This document shows positions 53,212-63,258 of a DNA stretch of 64,000 bases, piece by piece (the stretch's first letter is position 1; the number at the start of each line of letters is the position of its first letter). The stretch lies in the NCBI RefSeq assembly GCF_035481675.1, contig NZ_JAYJJW010000002.1, positions 186,001-250,000 on the forward strand. The letters are read 5' to 3'. Both the position numbers and the translations under genes were made by a program. The notes under the pieces are model-generated. The model searched no databases and was not told the origin of the DNA. It was given only the letters and a program-made list of their open reading frames with translations. This DNA comes from Alteriqipengyuania_B sp035481675 (GTDB taxonomy: Bacteria > Pseudomonadota > Alphaproteobacteria > Sphingomonadales > Sphingomonadaceae).

Positions 53212-53760
53212 ATGATGAGACTGCGAAACACGCTTGAAAACCGTCCCGACCTTCGAACGGAGCGCCTGACCCTGCGCCGCCCGGCGCAGGGCGATATCCC
53301 TGCCATCGTCGCAATCGTCGGACAGAAGAGCGTTGCCGAAAACCTTGCCCGCGTGCCGCATCCCTACGGCGCGAAGGACGCGCAATTTTTCCTTGAGCAG
53401 GTCGTACCGGCGGAATGGGTGTGGGCAATTACACTTAGCGGCGAAGACAAACTGATCGGTGCCGTCGGACTGACGCCGGAAGCAGACGCCGACACCGCCG
53501 AACTGGGATACTGGATCGACCCGGCCCATTGGGGAACGGGAATCGCAACGGAGGCATCGCGGGAGGTGCTCGCCTACGGGTTCGAAATCCTGAAACTTCC
53601 GCGGATCGTGTCCGGATATTTCGAGAGCAATCCCGCATCCGGCAAAGTCCTGCGCAAACTCGGCTTTCTGGAAACAGGGCATGTCATGCGGCCATGCCTC
53701 GCTGCCGGAGGCGAAGTGCCGTCGGTGTCGATGGAGTTGCTTGGCACTGGCGGGCCTTAA
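53212..53760 (+). CDS. GNAT-family N-acetyltransferase (RimJ/RimL-like)
   Basis: A 182-residue acetyltransferase: TERLTLRRPAQGDIPAIVAI at the N-terminus, then ELGYWIDPAHWGTGIATEAS (the acetyl-CoA site), LPRIVSGYFESNPASGKVLRKLGF and a C-terminal strand. This layout is typical of RimJ/RimL-like enzymes acting on ribosomal protein N-termini, small molecules or antibiotics; the target is unknown. It starts 40 bases after the smr remnant and stands alone. Confidence 0.87.
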   Translation: MMRLRNTLENRPDLRTERLTLRRPAQGDIPAIVAIVGQKSVAENLARVPHPYGAKDAQFFLEQVVPAEWVWAITLSGEDKLIGAVGLTPEADADTAELGYWIDPAHWGTGIATEASREVLAYGFEILKLPRIVSGYFESNPASGKVLRKLGFLETGHVMRPCLAAGGEVPSVSMELLGTGGP

Positions 53761-53846
53761 AGGCTGCAGTTGCTTTAGAGCCGACTAGCGCAATGGCCGC
53801 GATGGCGAGGGGCAAGGCAAGGCGGGTTGTCCTCTCCAATGTGCCC

Positions 53847-54920
53847 TTACCCGCACTGCCCGCGGTGCATCATCATCTGGTCGGCCAGAACCAGCGCCAT
53901 CATCGCTTCCACCACCGGCGTGCCGCGAATGCCGACGCAGGGGTCGTGGCGGCCCTTGGTGCGGATTTGGGTTGCGGTGCCCTCGCGGTCGATGGTTTCG
54001 ACCGGCGTCAGTATGGAACTGGTCGGCTTGAAAGCCACGCGGCAGGTCACCGGCTGGCCGGTGCTGATCCCGCCCGCGATGCCGCCGGCGTGATTGGCGA
54101 GGAATTCGGGCGTATCACCATCGGGTCCGGGCCGCATCGGGTCGGCGTTGCTTTCCCCCGTGCCGCGCGCGGCATCGAAACCGTCGCCGATCTCCACGCC
54201 CTTTACCGCGTTGATGCTCATCATCGCGCCCGCAAGTTCGGCGTCCAGCTTGGCATAGAGCGGCGCGCCCCAGCCCGCGGGCACGCCTTCGGCCCGGCAT
54301 TCCACCACCGCGCCCAGCGATGATCCGGCCAGCCGCGCCTCGTCCACCAGCGTCTCCCACCGCTTCGCTGCTTCCGGATCCGGGCAAAAGAAGGGGTTGC
54401 GGGCAATCTCGCCCGCGTCGAAGCGGGCCGGGTCGATGCGGTCGCCGCCGATTTCCGCCACATAGGCCGTCAGCGTCACCTGCGGGATCACCAGCCGGGC
54501 GATCGCGCCCGCCGCTACGCGCATGGCGGTTTCCCGCGCGCTCGACCGCCCGCCGCCGCGATAGTCGCGCAGGCCGTATTTCGCGTCGTAGGCGTAATCC
54601 GCGTGGCCGGGGCGATAGGCCTTGGCGACTTCGGAATAATCCTTGCTGCGCTGGTCCACGTTCTCGATCATCAGGCTGATCGGCGTGCCGGTTGTCTGTC
54701 CTTCGAACACGCCGGACAGGATGCGGACCCGGTCCGGCTCCTGTCGCTGGGTGGTGAACTTGCTTTGCCCCGGGCGACGCTGGTCGAGGAAGGGCTGGAT
54801 GTCGCCTTCCGACAGGGCGAGGCCCGGAGGGCACCCGTCCACCACTGCGCCGATGGCCGGGCCATGGCTTTCGCCCCAGGTGGTAACGCGCAGCATATGG
54901 CCGAAGCTGTTGTAACTCAT
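53847..54920 (-). CDS. aroC: Chorismate synthase
   Basis: Converts EPSP to chorismate, last common step of aromatic amino acid synthesis, using reduced FMN. The 357-residue protein has SFGHMLRVTTWGESHGPAIG, the RRPGQSKFTTQR segment, YRPGHADYAYDAKYGLRDYRGGGRSSARET, and the C-terminal AFKPTSSI and RGRHDPCVGIRGTPVVEAM. The ATG at 54920 is the family start. Divergent from ruvA. Confidence 0.96.
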   Translation of the reverse strand: MSYNSFGHMLRVTTWGESHGPAIGAVVDGCPPGLALSEGDIQPFLDQRRPGQSKFTTQRQEPDRVRILSGVFEGQTTGTPISLMIENVDQRSKDYSEVAKAYRPGHADYAYDAKYGLRDYRGGGRSSARETAMRVAAGAIARLVIPQVTLTAYVAEIGGDRIDPARFDAGEIARNPFFCPDPEAAKRWETLVDEARLAGSSLGAVVECRAEGVPAGWGAPLYAKLDAELAGAMMSINAVKGVEIGDGFDAARGTGESNADPMRPGPDGDTPEFLANHAGGIAGGISTGQPVTCRVAFKPTSSILTPVETIDREGTATQIRTKGRHDPCVGIRGTPVVEAMMALVLADQMMMHRGQCG

Positions 54921-54999
54921 GGCCCGGTTTCCTGCCGCAACTGTGAACGCCTGTCCATTAGCGCTGGACCAAGGGTTACTTGTGCCGCAAGAACAAACC

Positions 55000-55602
55000 A
55001 TGATTGCGAAGCTTAACGGGGTGCTGGACGAAAGCGGCGCGGACTGGGCCGTACTGGATGTGCGCGGCGTCGGCTATCTCGTCCACTGCTCGGCCAAGAC
55101 GCTTGCCGCGCTGGGCGAGAAGGGGGAGGCCGCGACGCTGTTCACCGACCTGCAGGTGAGCGAAAACGACATGCGCCTGCTCGGTTTCGCGAGCGCGGAG
55201 GAGCGGGACTGGTTCCGTGCACTCACGAATGTGCAGGGCGTCGGCAGCAAGGTCGCGCTGGCCATCCTCAGCGCGCTCAGCCCAGGCGAATTGCGCGATG
55301 CCTGCGCCGGCGGCGATGCGGCCAGCGTGGCCCGCGCGCAAGGCGTCGGTCCGAAACTGGCCGGCCGAATCGTCAACGAGCTCAAGGACAAGGCGGGTTC
55401 TATGCCCGGCGGCGGAGCGAGCGGCGATGTCGCGGTGACGCCCGCCGGCCCTGCCAGCGCCGATGCGGTAAGCGCGCTCGAAAACCTCGGCTTCAAACCC
55501 GCAGTGGCCGCAAGGGCTGTCGCCGCCGCGCAAGGGGAGCTGGGCGAAGGTGCAAGCGAAAGCGACCTGATCCGCGTGGCGCTGAAGAAGGCGGCGGGGT
55601 GA
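55000..55602 (+). CDS. ruvA: Holliday junction branch migration protein RuvA
   Basis: Tetramer that binds Holliday junctions and loads RuvB. The 200-residue protein starts MIAKLNGVLDE, with the OB-like domain I, helix-hairpin-helix motifs in NVQGVGSKVALAIL and AQGVGPKLAGRIV, and a C-terminal three-helix domain III (AVSALENLGFKPAVAARAV). Its stop overlaps the next small gene (TGATG), which separates it from ruvB. Confidence 0.94.
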   Translation: MIAKLNGVLDESGADWAVLDVRGVGYLVHCSAKTLAALGEKGEAATLFTDLQVSENDMRLLGFASAEERDWFRALTNVQGVGSKVALAILSALSPGELRDACAGGDAASVARAQGVGPKLAGRIVNELKDKAGSMPGGGASGDVAVTPAGPASADAVSALENLGFKPAVAARAVAAAQGELGEGASESDLIRVALKKAAG

Positions 55603-55946
55603 TGGCGAAAGACTGGCGGCTCGGTGTACTAGCAATCTATGCGTTGATTATCGGGTCAATGCTGATCGATGCACAATCGAGGATTTTTGAATATGCTGTG
55701 TTTCTCTGGTGCCTGCTCCCGATGGCGATATTTTGCCTGATACCAAAACGGCCGACAGAACTTGGAATCACCGCAATTCTAATTGCACTGTTTGGAGTCT
55801 GGGCTTGTCTAGACGCAGTATACATCGGCCAATCGGACGGTCTTGCGCTTTTGGCGTTCATTTTTCTGCCTATCGCGCAATTTGCCGCTGCGCCGTTCAT
55901 CTTCGGAATTGGGACCATGATAACTAAAAATTTCGGGGAACAGTGA
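55602..55946 (+). CDS. Small membrane protein between ruvA and ruvB
   Basis: A 114-residue protein with four predicted membrane segments covering most of its length and short polar ends (MAKDWR; TKNFGEQ). I recognise no family. Its codon use is much more AT-rich than ruvA and ruvB on either side, suggesting acquisition. It begins within the ruvA stop, so it is read from the same message. A palindromic repeat lies between it and ruvB. Confidence 0.6.
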   Translation: MAKDWRLGVLAIYALIIGSMLIDAQSRIFEYAVFLWCLLPMAIFCLIPKRPTELGITAILIALFGVWACLDAVYIGQSDGLALLAFIFLPIAQFAAAPFIFGIGTMITKNFGEQ

Positions 55947-56014
55947 TCTCATATCTTTCATCGTTCCTGTTGATCGCGCGCGAGCTGCATCGGTTCCAGC
56001 GTGCCGATAGATGG

Positions 56015-56035
56015 ATGCTGAAACAGGTTCAGCAT
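56015..56035. repeat. Palindromic element
   Basis: ATGCTGAA, a five-base spacer ACAGG, and TTCAGCAT form a perfect 8-bp stem. Very similar sequences (GCTGAAACA-GTTCAGC) are familiar as dispersed palindromes in sphingomonad genomes. It is the only copy in this window. Confidence 0.45.
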
Positions 56036-56055
56036 GACCGAGCGTATCTAACCGC

Positions 56056-57114
56056 ATGAGCGGAAACCCCGATCTCACCCCCGAACGCCAGCCGGACGAT
56101 CCGGATGCGGCGCTGCGGCCCAAGAGCCTGGCCGAATTCATCGGGCAGGCTGCGGCGAAGGACAATCTGGCGGTCTTCATCGAGGCGGCGAAAAGGCGCG
56201 GGGAGGCGATGGACCACGCGCTGTTCTTCGGCCCGCCGGGCCTGGGCAAGACCACCCTTGCGCAGATCGTCGCGGCGGAACTGGGCGTGGGCTTCCGCGC
56301 GACCAGCGGGCCGGTGATCGCGAAATCCGGCGACCTTGCAGCGCTGCTCACCAACCTCGAGCCCAACGACGTCCTTTTCATCGACGAGATCCACCGCCTG
56401 AACCCGGTGGTGGAGGAAGTGCTGTACCCGGCGATGGAGGACCGCGCGCTCGACCTCATCATCGGCGAAGGTCCCTCGGCACGCAGCGTGCGGATCGACC
56501 TGCCGCCTTTCACCCTGGTCGGCGCGACGACCCGGCAGGGCCTGCTGACGACGCCCCTGCGCGACCGCTTCGGCATCCCGGTGCGGCTCAACTTCTATAC
56601 CGAGGACGAATTGTCCCGCGTGGTCACCCGCGGCGCCCGCCTGCTCGGCCTTGCCATCGACGACGCAGGCGCGCGCGAGATCGCGCGGCGCGCACGCGGA
56701 ACGCCGCGCGTGGCCGGGCGGCTGATGCGCCGGGTACGGGACTTTGCCGAAATCGCCGGCGGCGACACCGTGACGGCCGACGTCGCGGACAAGGCGCTGA
56801 CCCGGCTGGAAGTCGACAGCCTCGGCCTCGATGCGATGGACCGGCGCTATCTCACCATGATCGCCGACATTTATCGCGGCGGACCGGTGGGGGTGGAAAC
56901 GCTCGCCGCAGGCCTCGCCGAGCCGCGCGACACGGTGGAAGAGGTAATCGAACCCTACCTCATCCAGCTCGGCCTGATCGCCCGCACGGCGCGGGGGCGC
57001 TGCCTCAATTTGCTCGGCTGGAAGCACTTGGGGCTGGCCCCGCCGCAGGGGCCGGCAGGCGATTCGCGCGGCGGCGAGAACGGTGGGCAAGGCGGGCTTT
57101 TCGAAGCCGATTAA
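56056..57114 (+). CDS. ruvB: Holliday junction branch migration helicase RuvB
   Basis: AAA+ motor of the RuvABC resolvasome. The 352-residue protein has Walker A GPPGLGKT at 59-66, Walker B LFIDEIHRL, sensor GATTRQGLL, the arginine finger region RDRFGIPVRL, and a C-terminal winged-helix (DRRYLTMIADIYRGGPVGVETLAAGL). The last about 40 residues are Gly-rich and not conserved. Normally overlaps or closely follows ruvA; here a small membrane gene separates them. Confidence 0.95.
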   Translation: MSGNPDLTPERQPDDPDAALRPKSLAEFIGQAAAKDNLAVFIEAAKRRGEAMDHALFFGPPGLGKTTLAQIVAAELGVGFRATSGPVIAKSGDLAALLTNLEPNDVLFIDEIHRLNPVVEEVLYPAMEDRALDLIIGEGPSARSVRIDLPPFTLVGATTRQGLLTTPLRDRFGIPVRLNFYTEDELSRVVTRGARLLGLAIDDAGAREIARRARGTPRVAGRLMRRVRDFAEIAGGDTVTADVADKALTRLEVDSLGLDAMDRRYLTMIADIYRGGPVGVETLAAGLAEPRDTVEEVIEPYLIQLGLIARTARGRCLNLLGWKHLGLAPPQGPAGDSRGGENGGQGGLFEAD

Positions 57115-57344
57115 CCACGCCGCCGGACGGAAATCGTAAGGTCTTCCGGCCAATTGGGTGCCATAACGGGACAACCCGCCACCGCGGCCCCGAAACACCC
57201 CTAAAAAATCGTCACCGCTGCGGCAAATGCTGGTTAACGCGATTGCGATAGGCGCTCTTCACCCGTCTCTTGGCAGAACGGAATCAACCCAACCCGCCGG
57301 AATCCGTCCGGAGCAGGGTCGAATTGATGAAGAGAGATTAGACC

Positions 57345-58829
57345 ATGTCGGTACGTACGGCCCTTGCAAAACTATCCGCGGCGGCGGCAGGCGGTGCGCT
57401 TGTCGGCGGCGGGGCGGTTCATGTCGCCGAGCCCCAGGCAGCGCAGGTCGAGTACAAGTCGGTCAAGAGTGTCAAGGATACGCCGCGGGTGCGCGAACGC
57501 CAGATCCGCCGGGTCGTCGAACGGCCCGAACGCCGGGTGCGCCGCATCCGCCGCGTGGTCGAGCGCGAGCCCGAGTGCGTTTCCGGCCAGTTCGTCCAGC
57601 ACCTGCCGGGCGGCATGCACGCGGGCGACGCGGGCACGTCCTACGTGGAAGGCCGCGGCTATTGCATCGAACGCCAGTTCGCCATGGCCGCCATCCCGAT
57701 GCCGCTTCCGCTTCCCCCGCTTCCGCCCGTCGGCGGCGGCGGTGGCGGCGGGCCGGTCATCATCGGCGGCTCGGGCGGCTTCGGTGGCGGTTTCGGAGGC
57801 GGCTTCTTCGGCGGCTTCTTCGGCGGCGGCGCCAGCGTGGAGATTTCCTCCACCACGACGGGCGGCGGCGAAACCTCCGGCGGCATCGTGATCGACATCG
57901 ACAATTCGAACAATGGCGGCTCGACCTCCACCTCGACCTCTGGCGGCAGCACGTCGACGTCGACGGGCGGCGTGACGAGCACGACCTCCACCGGCGGTTC
58001 CTCGACCTCCACCGGCGGCGTCACCAGCACGACTTCCAGCTCCACCGGCGGCTTCACCAGCACCACGTCGAGCTCCACGGGCGGTGTCACGACCACCACG
58101 GGCGGGGTGACGAGCACGACCGGCGGCGTGACCAGCACGTCCTCGTCCTCGGGTAACATCACCTCTTCCTCCAGCGGATCGAGCAGTTCCTCCACCTCGT
58201 CGAGCACCAGCTCGTCGGGCGGCGGCAGCACCTCGACCTCGACCAGCGGCGGGACGACCGGCGGCATGACGTCGGGCGGCAAGCCGGGCACGAGCACGGG
58301 CGGCAACACCACCAGCGGCGGCAACACCACATCGGGCAACATCACCAGCACCGGCGGTTCGACCACCTCGACCACCACCGGCGGGATCACCTCGACCACG
58401 ACGGGCGGCCCGGTGACCAGCACGACCTCGACGGGCGGCAACACGACCTCGACGTCGACTGGCGGTGTCAGCACGACCACCACGACCGGCGGCTTCACCA
58501 CCAGCGGCAGCAGCGGGGCGACAAGCTCGGGCGGCATCTCGACCACGACCGGCGGCGTCACCACGACCACCGGCGGCGTGACGAGCACCAGCTCCTCGTC
58601 GGGTAACATCACCTCGACTTCGAGCGGTTCGAGCTCGACTTCGACATCGTCCTCCACCTCGGGCAGCTCCAGCAGCTCGACGAGCACCAGCTCGAGCGGC
58701 GGCATGACCACCAGCGGCACGACCAGCGGCACGCAGGTCCCTGCGCCGCCGATGGCTATCCTCTTCGGCCTGGGCGCGGCAGCCGTGTTCGGTCGCCGCA
58801 AGTGGGGCCGGAAGGCGAAGGAAGACTGA
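57345..58829 (+). CDS. Ser/Thr/Gly-repeat exported protein with PEP-CTERM-like tail
   Basis: A 494-residue protein built of: signal peptide (residues 1-25), an Arg/Glu-rich stretch (48-78; RRVVERPERRVRRIRR), a small Cys-containing domain (79-112; ECVSGQFVQHLPGG, YCIER), a Gly/Pro-rich linker (113-162), about 270 residues of Ser/Thr/Gly low-complexity repeats (191-464), and a C-terminal VPAPPMA-helix-GRRKWGRK tail (465-494). The tail fits PEP-CTERM sorting signals cut by exosortase in the inner membrane. No exosortase is in the window. Exported, probably glycosylated, extracellular or surface role inferred. Confidence 0.75.
   Translation: MSVRTALAKLSAAAAGGALVGGGAVHVAEPQAAQVEYKSVKSVKDTPRVRERQIRRVVERPERRVRRIRRVVEREPECVSGQFVQHLPGGMHAGDAGTSYVEGRGYCIERQFAMAAIPMPLPLPPLPPVGGGGGGGPVIIGGSGGFGGGFGGGFFGGFFGGGASVEISSTTTGGGETSGGIVIDIDNSNNGGSTSTSTSGGSTSTSTGGVTSTTSTGGSSTSTGGVTSTTSSSTGGFTSTTSSSTGGVTTTTGGVTSTTGGVTSTSSSSGNITSSSSGSSSSSTSSSTSSSGGGSTSTSTSGGTTGGMTSGGKPGTSTGGNTTSGGNTTSGNITSTGGSTTSTTTGGITSTTTGGPVTSTTSTGGNTTSTSTGGVSTTTTTGGFTTSGSSGATSSGGISTTTGGVTTTTGGVTSTSSSSGNITSTSSGSSSTSTSSSTSGSSSSSTSTSSSGGMTTSGTTSGTQVPAPPMAILFGLGAAAVFGRRKWGRKAKED
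57915..58736 (+). repeat. Low-complexity Ser/Thr/Gly-coding repeat array
   Basis: Degenerate units of the type GGVTSTTSS and STSTGG recur throughout. A longer unit is present twice, about 150 residues apart: residues 259-293 and 409-443 share TGGVTSTSSSSGNITS and the following Ser-rich part. Codon usage is strongly biased to ACC, TCG, AGC and GGC. Confidence 0.85.
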
Positions 58830-58889
58830 GCCGAAGCGCACGCGAATACCCCTGGCGACCGGCGACCGACCTCACGCCGGCCCGCCAAG

Positions 58890-58930
58890 GAAAAGGGCGG
58901 CACTGCATTGCGCAGCGCCGCCCTTTTTAT
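58890..58930. terminator. Bidirectional rho-independent terminator
   Basis: AAAAGGGCGGC and GCCGCCCTTTTT (58891-58901 and 58917-58928) pair around an inner GCAG stem, ending the repeat-protein gene and the convergent rhodanese gene. Confidence 0.85.
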
Positions 58931-58953
58931 CGTCTGGAGCGATCCGGAGGCCG

Positions 58954-59384
58954 CTATTCGCCGCCGATGAGGACCCGCTGCGAAGGTTCGGGCGCGGACC
59001 ACGCCTCGATCCCGCCTTCCAGGTGCCGGACCCGCGCACCGGTATGCTTCGCCAGCATTTCGGCCGCCCGCGCCGAGCGTTTGCCGGACCGGCAATAGAG
59101 GATCGTCTCGCGCCCTTCTTCCATCGGAATCGCCGCCGGATCGAAGGTCTCCACCGGTGCGTTGAGCGCGCCCGGCAGGCGGCCCGCGGCGAATTCCTCC
59201 GGCGTGCGGACATCGATCACGATCGCCTCGCCCGCCTCGATCAGCGCGGCAAGGTCTGCTGCCGCGATCGTTTCGACACTGCCTTCATCGGGCAGCGCCT
59301 TCACGTCGAGCTGCTCGGACGGCGGCGTGCGCTCGCACCCCGCGAGCGCCAGCGCCGCCACCGCCGCGCCGGCCAGCAATCGCA

Positions 59385-59385
<1 letters not shown>
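58954..59385 (-). CDS. Rhodanese-like lipoprotein
   Basis: A 143-residue predicted lipoprotein with lipobox ALAGC (Cys17) and a single rhodanese domain: VIDVRTPEEFAAGRLPGALN, the active-site Cys in ILYCRSGKRSARAAE, and HLEGGIEAW. The CRSGKRS loop is the PspE/GlpE-like type. It is likely periplasmic or outer-membrane attached and may handle sulfane sulfur. The start overlaps the acnA stop (ATGA), so the pair is an operon. Confidence 0.82.
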
Positions 59386-62057
<2,672 letters not shown>

Positions 62058-62229
62058 GGATGGATCGTCCTTCTGTTATGTCGTGCCGCGTGGTGCGGGT
62101 CCGGATCGGGCCGGTTGCGGGCCCTGCTTCTCCGGGGGGAGGGTCGGCGTGGCACCTGCGCAATCGGGCGCGCGCCGTCAAGCCCATCCTCGGGTAATCA
62201 AGCTACGGGAAGGCCGCCCGGTTCCCGCT

Positions 62230-63138
62230 TCAAACGGCGGTGATTTCCGGCGGCTTGCGGCGCGCGGCGATCAGGCACCCGGCCACGATCAGCACCGCGC
62301 CTGCCACCACTTGCCATTCCACCCGCTCGGCAAAGAACAGCCAGCCGAACAGGGCGGCCCACAGGAAGCCGGAATATTCCATCGGGACAAGCACTTGCGT
62401 CTCCGCGCGGGCATAGGCCCAAGCTATGGCCAGCGCGCCGCCGACGGTCAGCGCGGCCGACCCGCCAAGCGCGGCCAGCGTCTCGCTATGCGGCCATCGC
62501 AGCAGCAACGGCGCGGCAAGGGCGAGGACCAGCACCTGCACGACCCCGTGGAAGGCTGCGATTTCCAGCGGTTTCGCGGCGAGCGACTGGCGGCGGATGA
62601 GGATGAAATTGACCGCATAGAGCATGGCCGAGACGAGGATGGAGGCAATACCGGCCCACGCCCGCGCATCGATCTGTGCGCTTCCCAGCCGGCCGCTCAG
62701 GATGACGAAGGTCCCGGCCAGCCCCAGCAGCGCGGCGGCAACGGCATGGCGGGTGATCGCTTCGCCGAGGAATACGCGGGCGAGATACAGCGCCACGATC
62801 GGCGCGACGAAGCTGATCGCGATGGTTTCGGCAATCGGCAGTCGGGTGAGGGCGAAGAAAAACGTCAGCGCCATAAACGCCGAGACCACGCCGCGCAGGG
62901 CATGCAGCTTCAGCACCGGAGTATGCGGCCAGCGCCCGCCGGCGGCCAGCCACAGCGGTACCGCAATCAGGCTGGCGAAGGCCACGCGGAGGAACGCGGC
63001 GGTATAGACCCCCGCGGCCAGCGAGGCGCCTTTCATCAGCGCGTCCATCAGCGCCAGCAGGCCGACGCCCAGCAGCGCCATCAGCACCGGGCCAATGACG
63101 GCGGTCTCGGTTTGCGGCGCGTGGCGCAATTGCTGCAC
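62230..63138 (-). CDS. EamA/DMT-family transporter
   Basis: A 302-residue inner-membrane protein with ten predicted segments arranged as two EamA repeats; conserved features are PIAETIAISFVAPIVALYLARVFLGE at the end of repeat 1 and LVPMEYSGFLWAALFGWLFF in repeat 2. Members export metabolites such as amino acids or nucleosides; the substrate here is unknown. The likely start is a GTG at 63138. Divergent from the L,D-transpeptidase gene. Confidence 0.82.
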   Translation of the reverse strand: MQQLRHAPQTETAVIGPVLMALLGVGLLALMDALMKGASLAAGVYTAAFLRVAFASLIAVPLWLAAGGRWPHTPVLKLHALRGVVSAFMALTFFFALTRLPIAETIAISFVAPIVALYLARVFLGEAITRHAVAAALLGLAGTFVILSGRLGSAQIDARAWAGIASILVSAMLYAVNFILIRRQSLAAKPLEIAAFHGVVQVLVLALAAPLLLRWPHSETLAALGGSAALTVGGALAIAWAYARAETQVLVPMEYSGFLWAALFGWLFFAERVEWQVVAGAVLIVAGCLIAARRKPPEITAV

Positions 63139-63174
63139 TTCCCGTCCAATTCAGCGTTGCTTCAGCCGCGATGC

Positions 63175-63203
63175 TTGATGGATTCTGCCAGAACAAGCAC
63201 AAT
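63175..63203 (+). promoter_or_regulatory. Candidate sigma-70 promoter of the L,D-transpeptidase gene
   Basis: TTGATG (63175-63180) and CACAAT (63198-63203) are separated by 17 bases, 55 bases before the start. Confidence 0.4.
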
Positions 63204-63258
63204 TGCGCGAGCTTCGGGGCGAATCCGCCCTTTTTCCGCGACCTCCAGGGGCCCAAGA

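Noticed and set aside
57915..58736. CRISPR-like array of repeats.
   Set aside because: Units are degenerate, in frame, of variable spacing and encode a Ser/Thr/Gly protein; there are no unique spacers and no cas genes.
57372..59095. Two antisense open frames of nearly 490 residues each on the minus strand over the repeat gene, one rich in Val/Pro/Leu (VVTPPV repeats).
   Set aside because: They arise because the repetitive ACC/TCG/GGC codons contain no stop on the complement. No ribosome-binding site, and the plus-strand protein has a signal peptide and sorting tail.
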